The notes under the pieces are model-generated. The model made no database searches. It worked only from the letters and a program-made list of their open reading frames with translations, and was not told where the DNA came from. The translations under genes were made by a program, and so were the position numbers. Source: Owenia fusiformis (Eukaryota; Annelida; Polychaeta; Sabellida; Oweniidae). From it: 60,000 nt of DNA. The stretch spans positions 30,746,166 to 30,806,165 of the forward strand of contig CAIIXF020000011.1 in assembly GCA_903813345.2 (NCBI GenBank). The letters run 5' to 3'. Shown in pieces: positions 1 through 10,807 of this stretch (the stretch's first letter is position 1; each line of letters begins with the position of its first letter).

Positions 1-190
1 ACTAATTATTATGTAATATCAGATTGATTTGCAAATGATATTGATGCTATTTATAATTACTATCTGGACCCATCCTCATATTTAAGAATCTTAATTTTTT
101 AGTCATTTTTAAAAATACATCATTGGATTAGTGGCAAGAATCTGTTCTCTTATACATATATATATATATATATCTGTATGTTTTCTGTAG

Positions 191-388
191 AAACCTGGTC
201 TACCTGAACAAAGTCACAAGCTGTATGATATGGGTACTGAAAAAGAGAGACGTCCATTCTTGGATAAACTTTTACAACATATGGAAGAGAAGGGATCCCC
301 CATAGGGAACCTACCCCAGATCAGTAAACAACCTCTAGATATCTTCAAGCTTTATTACCAAGTCAGAGAGAGGGGAGGACTCATTGAT
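191..388 (+). CDS. ARID1: ARID1/Osa-like BAF subunit, exon with first half of ARID domain
   Basis: This exon is open in phase 0 at both ends. It is preceded by a pyrimidine-rich tract ending TTTTCTGTAG and followed by the donor GTAAGC. It encodes KLYDMGTEKERRPFLDKL, then LPQISKQPLDIFKLYYQVRE and RGGLID. These fit the first helices of the ARID (AT-rich interaction) domain of ARID1A/ARID1B/Osa, the DNA-binding subunit of canonical BAF SWI/SNF remodelling complexes in the nucleus. The reading frame continues into the exon at 792. The start codon and the long low-complexity N-terminal half of the protein must lie upstream of the window, so the gene is partial here. The ARID1 class is chosen over ARID2 to ARID5 because the same transcript ends in the BAF250 C-terminal domain. 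Confidence 0.93.
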
Positions 389-791
389 GTAAGCACATGA
401 TAAAAAATATTACTGTAAAGTGATCTCTAGTGTTATTTGTGTTTTCAATGTTACTTCTTCATTTTTAACCAGTTTCTACTATTTTGAGAGCCAAAAGTAA
501 TTAGTCAACCTCAAAGCCTAAAACTTATCCTTCTGTTACTGAACTATTATGATTCATTTTTTGGTTTTCTTAGAATTTGTCATGCTTGAGTATATGATTC
601 ATCTGTCTAGATCAATTTAGAAGCTTTCCGGATTGAAAATAGATGGCACCACAATATAGTGTTGGAATAACAATAATGTTGGCAACATTTTGTAATAAAA
701 TATTTTCAGTATAGAGAAGTTATGCCTCATAGAATCTATAATGAATACAAACAAAAGATATGAACAAATGTCATTGAAATAATCATTCCAG

Positions 792-1008
792 GTGACAAAG
801 AATAAGAAATGGAAAGAAACTGGTATTGCAATGGGCCTGAATGCATCAGCAAGTGTTGCGAACTCACTGAGGAAAAGTTACGTGAGATTTCTGCTGTCAT
901 ACGAGGCCAGGTTCGACCGTGGCTGTATGGACCCTGCCATCCTCATGTCACAACTAGACACCCTGATCACTAAGAAGGAGAAGAAATCAACTGCCAATAA
1001 GCAGCAAT
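792..1008 (+). CDS. ARID1: ARID1/Osa-like BAF subunit, exon with second half of ARID domain
   Basis: The acceptor TCATTCCAG joins in phase 0 to the previous exon. The exon encodes VTKNKKWKETGIAMGLN, ASASVANSLRKSYVRFLLSY and EARFDRG. These residues complete the ARID fold: the K-W positions of helix 5, then the LRKSY helix that contacts DNA. It continues with a Lys/Glu-rich stretch (ITKKEKKSTANKQQ) that follows the domain. The donor is GTGAGT after AAGCAGCAAT, leaving phase 1. This frame reads through the donor and ends about 90 bp into the intron, so retention would truncate the protein. The junction with the exon at 2163 restores a Ser codon. Confidence 0.93.
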
Positions 1009-1545
1009 GTGAGTCCATCTTAGTCTGTCACATTGAGCACTGTGTGTCGGTCAGTCACATGGCAAATTGTGTGAGCTTGTATTTACACCTTCTCCATTCA
1101 TAATCTAAGCTGTCTGGTACATGTAATTTCATTAGTAAATACTATCTCTTGTCTGCACCTTTTATCTTAGATTATTGTCATATACACATATAATTTCACA
1201 AATTAATGTTTCTATTTTGAGAAATGGCTTCCTGATATGCTACAAGGACACAATAATATGTTAACTAATAGCTATTTTAACAATTTTCTTGATTATTATT
1301 TACTCTTAATAATTTTCTGCACAGGGGTTAAAGTAGTGTGGGGAGTAAATGTAGATCCCAAAATGTTCAACTTCAGAATCTGTAAATATGTTAAATAGGA
1401 AAATTAATAAAAATTCATACATTTGTTTATATGTTAGGTTCAACATTTGATAATAATAGGATCGTGTCCATTTATCAACAGTCATGGGAAAATGAAAAGT
1501 TATTTCATTATGCTTTGACTCCCCACCCCTCCCCTCATTTAACAA

Positions 1546-1695
1546 AATTTTGAAATATTTTGTTTTTCATTATAACAAAATATTTTTGAAAATCAATACC
1601 ATTCACTACAAAATCGTCAACATTTTAAAATATTTTGTTTTTCATTATAATAAAATATTTAAAAAAATCAAAACTATTCACAACAAAATCATCAT
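1546..1695 (+). repeat. Two-copy tandem repeat in ARID1 intron
   Basis: Two adjacent A+T-rich copies of about 76-78 bp, each containing AAATATTTTGTTTTTCATTA followed by a CAAAATATTT-type segment. They lie in the 1.15-kb intron between 1009 and 2162. They create a short open frame with a duplicated KYFVFHYNKIF peptide, which I regard as a by-product and not a gene. The rest of the intron shows nothing else recognisable. Confidence 0.75.
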
Positions 1696-2162
1696 TTATC
1701 ATCTAACGAAACTTTCCATTATTCCAAAACTGTTGATAATCGGACACCATCCTTTTAATAAGTACCTGATTCTTTGAATCTTCAATTAGTTTGAAATAAT
1801 TAGTTGTTAATATTAAGTTACATTTATATTAACATTCTGTTCAGTATATATTTTATGTGCTAACTCATACATATTTAGAGTAATATTCATTAGATATTTA
1901 CAGAATATTCAATGACATAAATAATGTATATTTATATGATAATAATACATGTAACAATAAATTTTCTTGAAAGCCCTGGTCTACCCCCACCCTAGGAGCT
2001 TCTCTCCATTAGTCCATTTCCTGAACCGTGTTTTAGCAATAGGATCGAATGTGAGGGAAGGTGTCGATGTGGTTATTTGATGTTAGTTAAAAGTTTTCTT
2101 TGATTATTTGTTCAATTCATGAACATTATTGAAAAATGTTTGATTGTTTTCTGTCATTTCAG

Positions 2163-3324
2163 CCCATAATCAACACCCTCAAGATGGTTACCGCCAAGGT
2201 GGGCGAGGCATGGCAGGGGATATGTATGCTCAACGTCCTAATATGGGCAACAACATGGGTCCACCTGGGATGATGCCAAATATGGGCATGGGACAAGGCA
2301 ATATGTACAACAACATGGGTCCTAACTCTAACATGATGCCCTATGGCAATTCTATGTCTATGAATGGACCCAGTATGGGAATGGGAATGAATCCCAATCA
2401 AATGATGCAGAACCCCAACATGGGACCTGGACCTAATATGGGACATGCACCTAACATGGGCCATGCACCAAATATGGGACATGGACCAAATATGGTTCCA
2501 GGGCCAAATATGGGACATGGGGGAAACATGACATCTGTACCTAATATGGCTGCTGGCATGGGACCAGGGTCTAGTATGGGCCCCTCAAACGCTATGGGTT
2601 CTTCAAACGCTATGGGCCCAAATGCCAACATGGGTCCTGGAATGGGTCCAAACAGCAGTATGGGACCTAATGCCGGCATGGGTCCCAATTCAAATATGCC
2701 TCCAAGTAGTAGTATGGGTCCCAATACTTCGATGGGCCCTAGTCCAGGAATGGGTCCTAATGGCAGTATGGGTCCTAATGGCAGTATGGTTCCTAACTCC
2801 TCTATGGGTCCCAACTCTTCAATGGGCCCAAACTCATCAATGGGCCCAAACTCTTCAATGGGTCCTAACTCTTCAATGGGACAGAGTGCAAACATCGGAC
2901 CTACGACCAGCATGAGTTCCAACACAAGTTTGAGTAACACCAACACAGTTCCAGTTAACAGCATGGCTCAAAACATGACTCCTAATATGGGCATGGGGAC
3001 AAATACATCAATGGGTCAACCCAACCAGCCAGGAAACCAGCCAGCACCTGGTGACAGTGTCACATTATCTGATCCTTTCTCCGATGATGCATCCTCCATG
3101 TCCAGCACAGGTGGTAGCCAAGGCCAATTTGGAAAGAGTTCCCCCATGCAGAGTTCTCCAATGCCACCTTATGGTCCACAGCAGACTCCTAGCAGTCAGC
3201 CCATGCCAAGTCAGCCTCCTATTCGCCCATCTGTTGCCAGCACCAACAGTGTTCCTAGTGATACACAGAGTATGCCAGGCATGTATGGAAATAGGCCCAT
3301 GAACCAGCCACCAACATCATACAG
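2163..3324 (+). CDS. ARID1: ARID1/Osa-like BAF subunit, Met/Gly/Pro/Asn-rich linker exon
   Basis: This long exon (1162 bp) opens after TCATTTCAG in phase 1 and ends at ACAG/GTGAGC in phase 2. It begins HNQHPQDGYRQGG and then becomes a low-complexity tract with many near-repeats of the type MGPNSSMGPN. Asn, Met, Gly, Pro and Ser dominate roughly residues 20-270 of the exon. It ends in a Pro/Gln/Ser-rich region (for example SSPMPPYGPQQTPSSQ). Such disordered linkers follow the ARID domain in ARID1 proteins and are thought to support protein interactions and condensate behaviour. Open frames on the opposite strand over the repeat arise from its periodicity and are not called. Confidence 0.9.
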
Positions 3325-3526
3325 GTGAGCCTGCTTGGCATTTGCCTCTAGAATATTCATACCATATGGATTGATTGTGATCAGCTTGCTTGCTAAAAAT
3401 ACAACACATTTTATTGAAAAAATACAAATCATCAACATATTTACCAATGTTAATGATATCATCGTGTAGTGCTGATAAACATTTTGAATTTAAGTAATCT
3501 TGAAAATCGTTTGTTATCATTTGTAG

Positions 3527-3756
3527 TTCAAGCCAAATGGCTGCTGTTCCTCCCAACCAATCAGGCCCCACGGATCAGATGTATGGCAACAATCGCTTTG
3601 GCAACCAAATGCCACCCCATCCCCAGGGTCCCTCAGACCAACCAGGAGCTCCAGGGTACCAACAGCAGGCAGGGGGTCAGTATGGGCCTCAACAAGGGAT
3701 GTATGGCAACAAGTTCACCCCCCAAAAGCGCCCTTATCCAGATGCTTTTAACCAAG
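3527..3756 (+). CDS. ARID1: ARID1/Osa-like BAF subunit, linker exon
   Basis: The acceptor TTTGTAG joins in phase 2 to the previous exon and the donor is CAAG/GTGTGT. It encodes a Gln/Gly/Pro/Asn-rich stretch including MAAVPPNQSGPTDQ, MYGNNRFGNQMPPHPQG, GYQQQAGGQYGPQQGMYGNK and FTPQKRPYPDAFNQ. The repeated MYGN and the KRPYP segment are typical of the region between the ARID and the BAF250 C-terminal domains. The phase at the end (1) matches the start of the exon at 4099. Confidence 0.86.
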
Positions 3757-4098
3757 GTGTGTACACATGTTCAGGGTCATCTGTTAAATCTGGCAATTTA
3801 ACAGTGTTGTTGCTTTTGATTGGTCATTTTGCATTTTGTTGTTATTACATGTACTGTATATGTTTTATAGATTTCCATCCATTGAAGATTTTTAACATCC
3901 TTTCCATGTTGGATTTCAAATTGTTCATTTTTCCTAGGTGAAAAGCTTTGTGGAGTAAAACATTGTCATTATGTATGTAGAAGTTGAAACTGAAATTTTA
4001 TGAATATTATGTATGGTAGATGTACATTTATGTAGGTTTATGGACATTTTTTAAACAGATTGGTGTTCACAAGGGATGCTAAATTTATTTTACTCTAG

Positions 4099-4230
4099 GG
4101 TACAATCAGAACAACATGGGTGGTGGGTACTCTACCCAAGGGGGTTATGGGAACTCCCCGTATCCTTCGCAGCAAGGCATGATGGGAGGACCCGACATGC
4201 CTTCCTCAGGACACACTGGACAATCAACAG
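4099..4230 (+). CDS. ARID1: ARID1/Osa-like BAF subunit, linker exon
   Basis: It follows the acceptor TTTTACTCTAG and ends at CAATCAACAG/GTAGAA. In the frame set by the preceding exon it reads GYNQNNMGGGYSTQGGYG, NSPYPSQQGMMGGPDMPSS and GHTGQST, continuing the Gly/Gln/Ser-rich linker. It ends in phase 1, while the next clear exon (6090) opens in phase 0. At least one small exon is therefore probably missing from this annotation within 4231-6089, or one of the two junctions is mis-set. Confidence 0.8.
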
Positions 4231-6089
4231 GTAGAATAGAATACTTAACTTGCAACTACCTTCTACATACACAAACGTTTGCATTTCCACTATTAGGGCT
4301 TATTTTGAAATTAGATTTAGATTAAAGAGTTACTCTGGGGAAATACTTAATGGGAGATAATGTAGTTAGCTTGCTTTTAAAGTCATACATCATTGTTTTT
4401 CTTGGGAATGGAATTATTGTGTGTTTTTGAGGCATAAATCTGGGAGGTTTAGTTTGGGAAGGGTCTTTATTGTGTATGTAGCCAGTAGACTGTAGATGGA
4501 CAGTATTATGTTCTTTCCTTTGTATCTGCACACTGCTAATATTCTCTCATTATTTGTAGATTCTTCTTGTTTCTATGATGATTTACTTAACAATATGAGC
4601 CAAAAAACAAGTATTGATGGTTAAATCAATTGAATTAAATTCTTTGCAAAGGGCCGATGTGAAAATTTATGCCTACAATACCTTTTCTTCGGTTCGTATT
4701 GCTATTCAAACATGACTACTGAAAATATTCAAATGATTTTTTATGGAATTATTAAAGGGACAATAGTTGAAATCCTCATCCTTATTAAAACTTCGATATA
4801 TTTTCCTGTAATTCATATTGATATGTAACTTAACACTATCAACAGATTAACATAAACTCTCTCTTTAAACATTACAGCTTGAAAAACTGCCTTTCCTAGT
4901 TTAGCAATACAAGTTCCCAACTGAAAAAACTTCTAGCACCTCTTTGAATTTTATATCATTATAAAGTAAGAATATTTTAGAGTCACTTGGGGTGAGAATT
5001 ACTGAGATAAAGCTGTTTTAGACAATTCCAAGTCATGTTTGGATGATTAATAATAATTATTGAAAATAATGTATGTGAAGTCTTATTAATTATAAGACAC
5101 TATGCACTTGTTTGGGATATCCAAATAGGATAAAATTGTCTTCCAAAAAGTGATGATTTTAATCAAGCGCTAGTGTGCTTAAGATAATTAATGATTTTAG
5201 AATTACGAATTTGTCTTCATAATTTATATGATTTACTTTTACAAATTTTAATGAGAATTTTGCTTTTTCCTTGTGATCTTCTGGCTTGCATTTATCAATT
5301 TGTGTAGTTTGGATCTTAGTTTGCTGTCTCATTCAGTTCTTTCTCATTCTGTCTGATAATTCACTCGACTAATTGTTCCTATCAACTTTTGTGAAGAATT
5401 TCTTCTGCACGCTTTTAGGCCACACAGCAACTACTTTGGCAATGCTTTTAGAGATACCAAAATTTTCTGATTTTTAGCTGCTATGGCTATTAAATCGAGA
5501 GGATTTTGTTTTATTTTTGCTTTCTGGGGATGTGTTAAATAACTCGACCTGTGTATTTTCCACTTTTTAAGTCATAAAACCAGTTTATGTTTATACGTTT
5601 AGTACCCATCTTTCTGTTTGTCATACTGACAACTACTATGTATTGTGTTTAATTAAGAGCCAATAATGTAGTTGTTATTCTCATCCTAAAAACCAATATA
5701 TATTTTTAATTCATATTAATGTGTAACTTACAAAATCAATAGTAGATTGAAAATAATTCCTATTTTAGTAAGCAGTTCAAGTTCCAAATTGAAAAAGAAC
5801 TACATCTTTCAAAAAAATTTCAATTTCCACACTGATTTTTTTACCTTCTGTTATTAAAGAAAGGACGATTTTTGTTCAAGTCTTTTGATTTTCTAAGATA
5901 CATATTATTAAGAATCAAAAATATTTAAGGGTTATTTAGGGTGTTAAATACAGCTATTAGCCCTCTGATTGTATTATTCTTCTAATTTATTTTCTAGTTC
6001 TCCATGTATATTTGTTTGTTTATTGTGTGTATTTTATAGTTTACTTTTAATCTTTACCTGTCTTAGTTTCTTTGTAGTGTTCTTAACAG
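4231..6089 (+). repeat. Long ARID1 intron with an internal diverged duplication
   Basis: About 1.86 kb without a confident gene feature. Two segments, about 4750-5010 and 5670-5970, are diverged copies of one another. They share the order CTCATCCT, TAATTCATATT, TGTAACTTA, CAAGTTCC, TGAAAAA, and a GGGT..AATA end. The rest is A+T-rich. A missing small coding exon is expected here from the phase break between the neighbours. One candidate start, after TATTTGTAG near 4559, reads DSSCFYDDLLNNMS in the required frame but has no phase-compatible donor that I can see. Confidence 0.5.
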
Positions 6090-6497
6090 CATGGGAGCAT
6101 GGAAGAAACCCGCATGTCAATTTATCTTTCAGAACCGGTTGATGACTTCGAGTTTGCCTATCCACAGGCACCACCTTTACGCTCATACAGAAAATCAATG
6201 GAAACAACCAACGATATGTTCACTCCTAATATGGAAGTGGGTAGCATGAACTCTTCTATGATTGGTCAGAATAGTGCATTGTTATATGACGATGATTTCA
6301 CAGATAACCCCCAGGGAAGCCCAAGTGCCTGGATGGCAATGCAGCAAAGATATGGTGCTAATCGACCGCCAGGGTTCAACCAACAGGGCATGGCTCAGCA
6401 GAATTCACCGTTCATGAACCGCTACAACCAGAGCAGTGGCCCACGTATGCCTAGTACTCCAAGAGACAAACAGTATTTCTCACCTAATAAATTCCAG
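6090..6497 (+). CDS. ARID1: ARID1/Osa-like BAF subunit, exon before BAF250_C
   Basis: An open exon between TTCTTAACAG and CCAG/GTAATA, phase 0 at both ends. It encodes HGSMEETRMSIYLSEP, DDFEFAYPQAPPLRSYRK, METTNDMFTPNMEVGSMNSS, an acidic patch LLYDDDFTDNPQGSP, and then a Gln/Asn/Pro-rich tail ending TPRDKQYFSPNKFQ. The style matches the linker of ARID1 proteins just before the C-terminal domain. The internal ATG at 6099 is not taken as a start because the acceptor and the flanking exons place this inside the larger gene. Confidence 0.82.
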
Positions 6498-7128
6498 GTA
6501 ATAATGTATAACTCACCTTAATCTCCAAGATATTAATTATTTAAGTTAAAATAATCCCTTTTGCTAACATGCCATATAAACATTCAATGAAAAATGGACA
6601 AATTTCCCAATATTGATTATATTTCATGTTGGCCTCTTGCCTAAAAATTTATTGTACATTTATTTTTCAAATACGAATACAAGTGACTTCATTTTAAATT
6701 CATTTTTACCTAAAAAAAATAATTGTCAAATATAATACCACAAACATACATAAATAAGATATATGACCTTGACCTTGTTCCCTATCAGTATTTCCTTAAG
6801 AATTAGTGTCTGATTAGAAAAAAAAATTTTGTATTTAGTGTTGAAAGTAAAAAAAAGTTGTAAACATGTTTTAGGATTTAGTCAAATTAATGACTTGTCA
6901 TGTTCACAGTTTCAAAATTATTAGCTATTGCACGGGGGTAAAGCAGACCCGATGATACAATGAGCTTGCTCGGCGGTATCATGACTGTGTAACGGGTCTT
7001 GATGTATAAGTGAGCTCGGCGGTAGGTTCAAACAACGCGGATCATTAAAGCATGTGCTCTTGGTATCATCGTGGCTTAACACCTGTGTATTGTTATTCTT
7101 GTCATGACTGGTTTCGTTACACTTGCAG
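6498..7128 (+). other. ARID1 intron, nothing recognised
   Basis: A 631-bp intron. It is A+T-rich in its first two thirds and more G+C-rich near 6930-7040, where GAGCT..GGCGGTA occurs twice. No coding, RNA or transposon signature is evident. Confidence 0.6.
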
Positions 7129-7252
7129 CAGCGACAAATCCAGGGTGGCAATCAGTACCCTCCCAAGCGAGAGATAACCTTCCCCCAAGACAGCATTGAA
7201 GCAACGCAGCCATTACTGAACAAACGACGCAAATATGCCACCAAAGATATAG
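7129..7252 (+). CDS. ARID1: ARID1/Osa-like BAF subunit, exon opening the BAF250 C-terminal region
   Basis: It follows CACTTGCAG and ends before GTATGT. It encodes QRQIQGGNQYPPKREITFPQ, DSIEATQPLLNKRRKYATKD and I, leaving phase 1. The NKRRKYATKDI segment, joined to APIEAWKLILALKSGLL in the next exon, is the hallmark start of the BAF250_C (Eld/Osa C-terminal) domain. The acceptor is a tandem NAGNAG site (CAGCAG), so isoforms with one or two Gln codons are possible. The Lys/Arg cluster may be a nuclear localisation signal. Confidence 0.9.
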
Positions 7253-7733
7253 GTATGTGATGTATCTGAAGTGGGGAATTTAAAAGGATATTCAAATGTT
7301 TTCATGATCCATAATTTAATTCATGACATATACAGGGGTTTCATTAGCAGCAGACTACAGGTGATTTTCAACATTTTTTTCACATAACCACCTGTTGTTT
7401 TTAGGGACTTTTCAACCTTTCCATGTTAAATCTATGATTTCCATTAATTTTGCCTGTACACTGTAGTTTTTCTTTTTATTTATTTAGCCTGTTGTGAGAA
7501 ATTCTAGTGAAACCCCTGCATATACATGAACATGTACTGTAACTATATAGATCTATAAGTTCTATGATCTGTTACAATCTACAAATGTTGACGTTTTTGA
7601 CGTTTTTCATTAAGTTGTCTATTTCTGACTTGTGAAATTCAGTAAACCTTTCATAATTGATTTGATTTGTCAATGAATGCATTTGTTGTTGAAGTAAGTT
7701 TGCAGATTTCATTCTATATCCTTTTTCTTTCAG
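7253..7733 (+). other. ARID1 intron, nothing recognised
   Basis: A 481-bp intron, A+T-rich, with no recognisable repeat or RNA. Frame read-through from here into the last exon begins at an intronic ATG near 7667 and is not the real start. Confidence 0.6.
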
Positions 7734-9970
7734 CACCCATTGAAGCATGGAAGTTAATACTTGCCTTGAAGTCTGGTTTACTGAGTCAGAGCACATGGGC
7801 CTTGGACACGCTCTCTATTCTTCTCCATGACGATGCCAGTATCGTCTACTTCAACCTACGTAATCTTCCTGGCCTAATTGATGTGCTATTAGAACACTTC
7901 CGTGCCTGTCTAATAGAAATATTCAAAGACTCTTTCCAAGATATGGAAATTGGATGTGAGCGAATTCCAGAGTTAGAGAAATGTGATACTGGAAATGATG
8001 ACAAGTCAAAATTACGGACAATCTTTGATGACAGTAAAAATGAAGATCTCTACCATTCTGGAAATTATACAATGATTTCACGAAGTGGAAAAGACGTTAA
8101 GTTTGAGGAGCAAGATCAGTGTGATTTGATCGATGCCAAGGACTGGGATATTTACTGCAATTTTGAAAGTGATCGTCAAACATTCATGTTTGGAAAATCG
8201 GATATGACGAAACACATAGTGTCACATTTAGAATGTCAAAATAATCCAGAAAAAATGAAATCGTTTTTCTTGGGACCTCAAAAGTTCAAATTGAAAAGTG
8301 AGAAAGATGATGATAACGACTCTATTGAAAGTGATAAGGAAAACAGTGTGGCTAATGCTATGAAACAAGAAAATGTGGATGAATGTGAACTTGAAAAGCC
8401 ATGCTTAAGTAAAGAGAGTTGTACAAGTTGCAGTGTAATAATCAAATCTGAACCAATGGATACTTCTGAAAGTGCAAACCCTGAGTGCTGCTTAAAATCA
8501 AACAATCCATCACAAGCAGACCAGGAATCTGAGGCAATACAATCGAGTAACGTTGAACAAAAATCCCACTCAAATGACACTGAACAAAAAGCTGATAGTG
8601 CAAGTGAACAAGTAAAGCCAGATAATAATATTGGACATGTAGACAATACGCAATCTAGTGGGTGCAATGAAGACTTACTCCTTACTTGCAAGAAAAAATA
8701 TGAAGGCTTTCAAGAGGAGGCTTACACACGGGACGAACCTCCTTTTCATATGATCTCCGATTCTCAAGAAGAACTGTCGCGGCGATGCATCTGTGTCTCC
8801 AACATATTCCGTAGCCTGTCATTTATTCCAGAAAATGATAAGGTGCTGTCACAGCACCCTGGATTCGTGACATTATTTGGTAAGCTCTTGTTACTGAATC
8901 ATTACCATCCAAAGAAAGTGAAGCCTGAGCGTAAGGAGGATGCAGACTTAGAAGACGTAGACGTGCAACATGGAAAGTCGGAATGGTGGTGGGACACCTT
9001 ACACACTCTCCGCGAAAATACACTAGTGATCTTCTCCAATATTGGTGGACATTTAGAGCTTGGAAGCTATCCCGAGGAAATCTGTTTGCCTGTATTGAAT
9101 GGCTTACTTCATTGGTCAGTGTGTCCTTCCACATATGCCCAGGACCCACTTCCCACCCTACCCGCCCACTCCCCTCTGTCCCCACGAAGACTTGTGCTTG
9201 AAGCCCTCTCAAAGATGAGTATACACGAACTCAATGTGGACTTACTTCTAGCAACACCACCTTTTAGCAGAATCATTGAGTTACTCAGCATTCTTGTTAA
9301 AATGCTAGCTGATAAACGTGAGCAAGTGTGTCGAGAGTTTGCTCTTGTGTTGATCAGTGGTCTTGTTCAAGGTGACGAAAGTGCAGCAGCTGCCCTTGCT
9401 ATACAGCCACTTAGTATCTCATTGCTCATTGACTTCCTAGAAATGGCTGAGCATAATGCCATGCAGCTAGCGAACAGCCAGGGGGTTAGAGTCCTCCGTG
9501 AGAACCCTGAGATGATGGGGACCACGCTAGAGATGCTCCGTAGGGCTGCTTTCACATTGCTAGCCCTAGCTAAAGTCCCGGACAACCAACCATTGTTCAT
9601 CAAATTCCAGCCTCGTCTTCTACAGTTGGTCATGTCTCAGATCCTGGATCAACAAGTGGCACAAGTTTTATCAGACACTCTTTATCACTGCTCTGCTACT
9701 GATATCATAGACCCCAATGGCAACAAGACTGAATCTGTTTTTGTTAAAAAGAAAAACTCTGCAAATAGTAGCGTCTCAAAAGATGCAGTTGTTAACACAA
9801 AAGAGTCTGATGGTGATCCAACTGAGCTCAGTACTGAGACTAGAACTAACACTGTAAATGATACATCTGACTCAGTTAGTGACACAACCAGTCCTGTTGG
9901 TAGCATAAAAGACTCAGTTAGTAACACAACTGACCCAGTTAATAACAAATCTGACATTAGTTCCACGTAG
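7734..9970 (+). CDS. ARID1: ARID1/Osa-like BAF subunit, terminal exon with BAF250_C domain
   Basis: The acceptor TTTCTTTCAG restores an Ala codon from the previous G. The exon then reads PIEAWKLILALKSGLLSQ, STWALDTLSILLHDD and NLPGLIDVLLEHFRACLIEI, the N-terminal half of BAF250_C. A long acidic, Ser-rich insert follows, including VIIKSEPMD, which fits a sumoylation consensus. The second half of the domain has DEPPFHMISDSQEELSRRCI, CVSNIFRSLSFIPEND and FGKLLLLNHYHP, then armadillo-like helices such as LLSILVKMLADKREQVCREF and LRRAAFTLLALAKVPDN. The C-terminus is a short repetitive Ser/Thr/Asp tail with DSVSDTT and DSVSNTT. In BAF complexes this domain binds the catalytic ATPase and core subunits. 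The stop is TAG at 9968-9970. The domain looks intact, with no frameshift. Confidence 0.95.
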
Positions 9971-10807
9971 TAATGTAATCTCGCCAAATATGGGCATAAA
10001 GCATTAATGTACAAACCAAATATCATATTCCTCAAAGTTGCTAAGGCAAACTACTCAAGCAACAGGTAGCATTTTATAAAATTAGTTCGTAAAATGTTGC
10101 TCGAGTAATCTGCTCTGGAAGTAATATAACTGCTTTGAAATAGATGGAAAATGTGCATATATATTGGGAGAATCTTCCAATGTGTTCTATTGTAAAAATA
10201 TAGCGGCATCTAGCAGTCCTACAACTGGAGGAGCATAGCTGATACAAATCTCCAGATAATGTCTTGTATAAAGTAATTGAATTGAAAAATATTTTTGTAA
10301 AGCCATGTGATGTTTAGTAAATCTGAGTTAATTACTTTGTATTTAATATTTATAATGTAGTTACAATTATATATAAATCACAGGTGCTTAACTGATAATA
10401 ATTCACTTGTACCGACCTGGAATAGTTTCAAATGTTGGCCATTTGTTTGGAAATGTTGTATCATTGTAAGAAATTGGCAATTTGGAATCGTTGTTTGGTT
10501 GAACCAGGCAAAACAATAGTTGAGGAGTTAAAATGTAGTTTGTTCTGGTGAAATGTTGTATGTACCAACTTTGCTCATTTATGTTCATGAAGACAATGAT
10601 ATTCATTGTTCACTGAAATGCATAAAAACAAAATGAAATGTTTATTTGAATTGTCAATGTTATTAGCTTGAACTTTGTCTTAATTCAAAGTATCAAAACA
10701 TTCTGAGATTGGGTAATCTTTATATTGCACGCTTTTGTATTGTATTCTATTGTACACACCTTTGTTGCAATATTATAAAATGTAGGTATCCATGGCGTGC
10801 AAAATAA
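9971..10807 (+). promoter_or_regulatory. ARID1 3' untranslated region with poly(A) signal
   Basis: A non-coding A+T-rich stretch after the ARID1 stop. A canonical AATAAA lies at 10802-10807 (in GTGCAAAATAAAGAG) and is the best poly(A) signal candidate. From about 10639 the sequence is nearly identical to a segment downstream of the GULO-like gene at 40043, so the signal lies in duplicated DNA. Earlier sites such as the A-rich run near 10270-10300 could also be used. Confidence 0.5.

Noticed and set aside
154-172. TA microsatellite as a promoter element
   Set aside because: A plain (TA)n run in an intron just before an acceptor; no promoter context.
2159-2964. Long open frames on the minus strand opposite the ARID1 linker exon
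   Set aside because: They follow from the codon periodicity of the MGPN repeats and show only repetitive peptide; the plus-strand frame has proper splice sites and domain context.
7667-7733. Intronic ATG extending the last ARID1 exon upstream
   Set aside because: TTTCTTTCAG at 7733 is a strong acceptor and the join from 7252 recreates the conserved KDI-A-PIEAW sequence.
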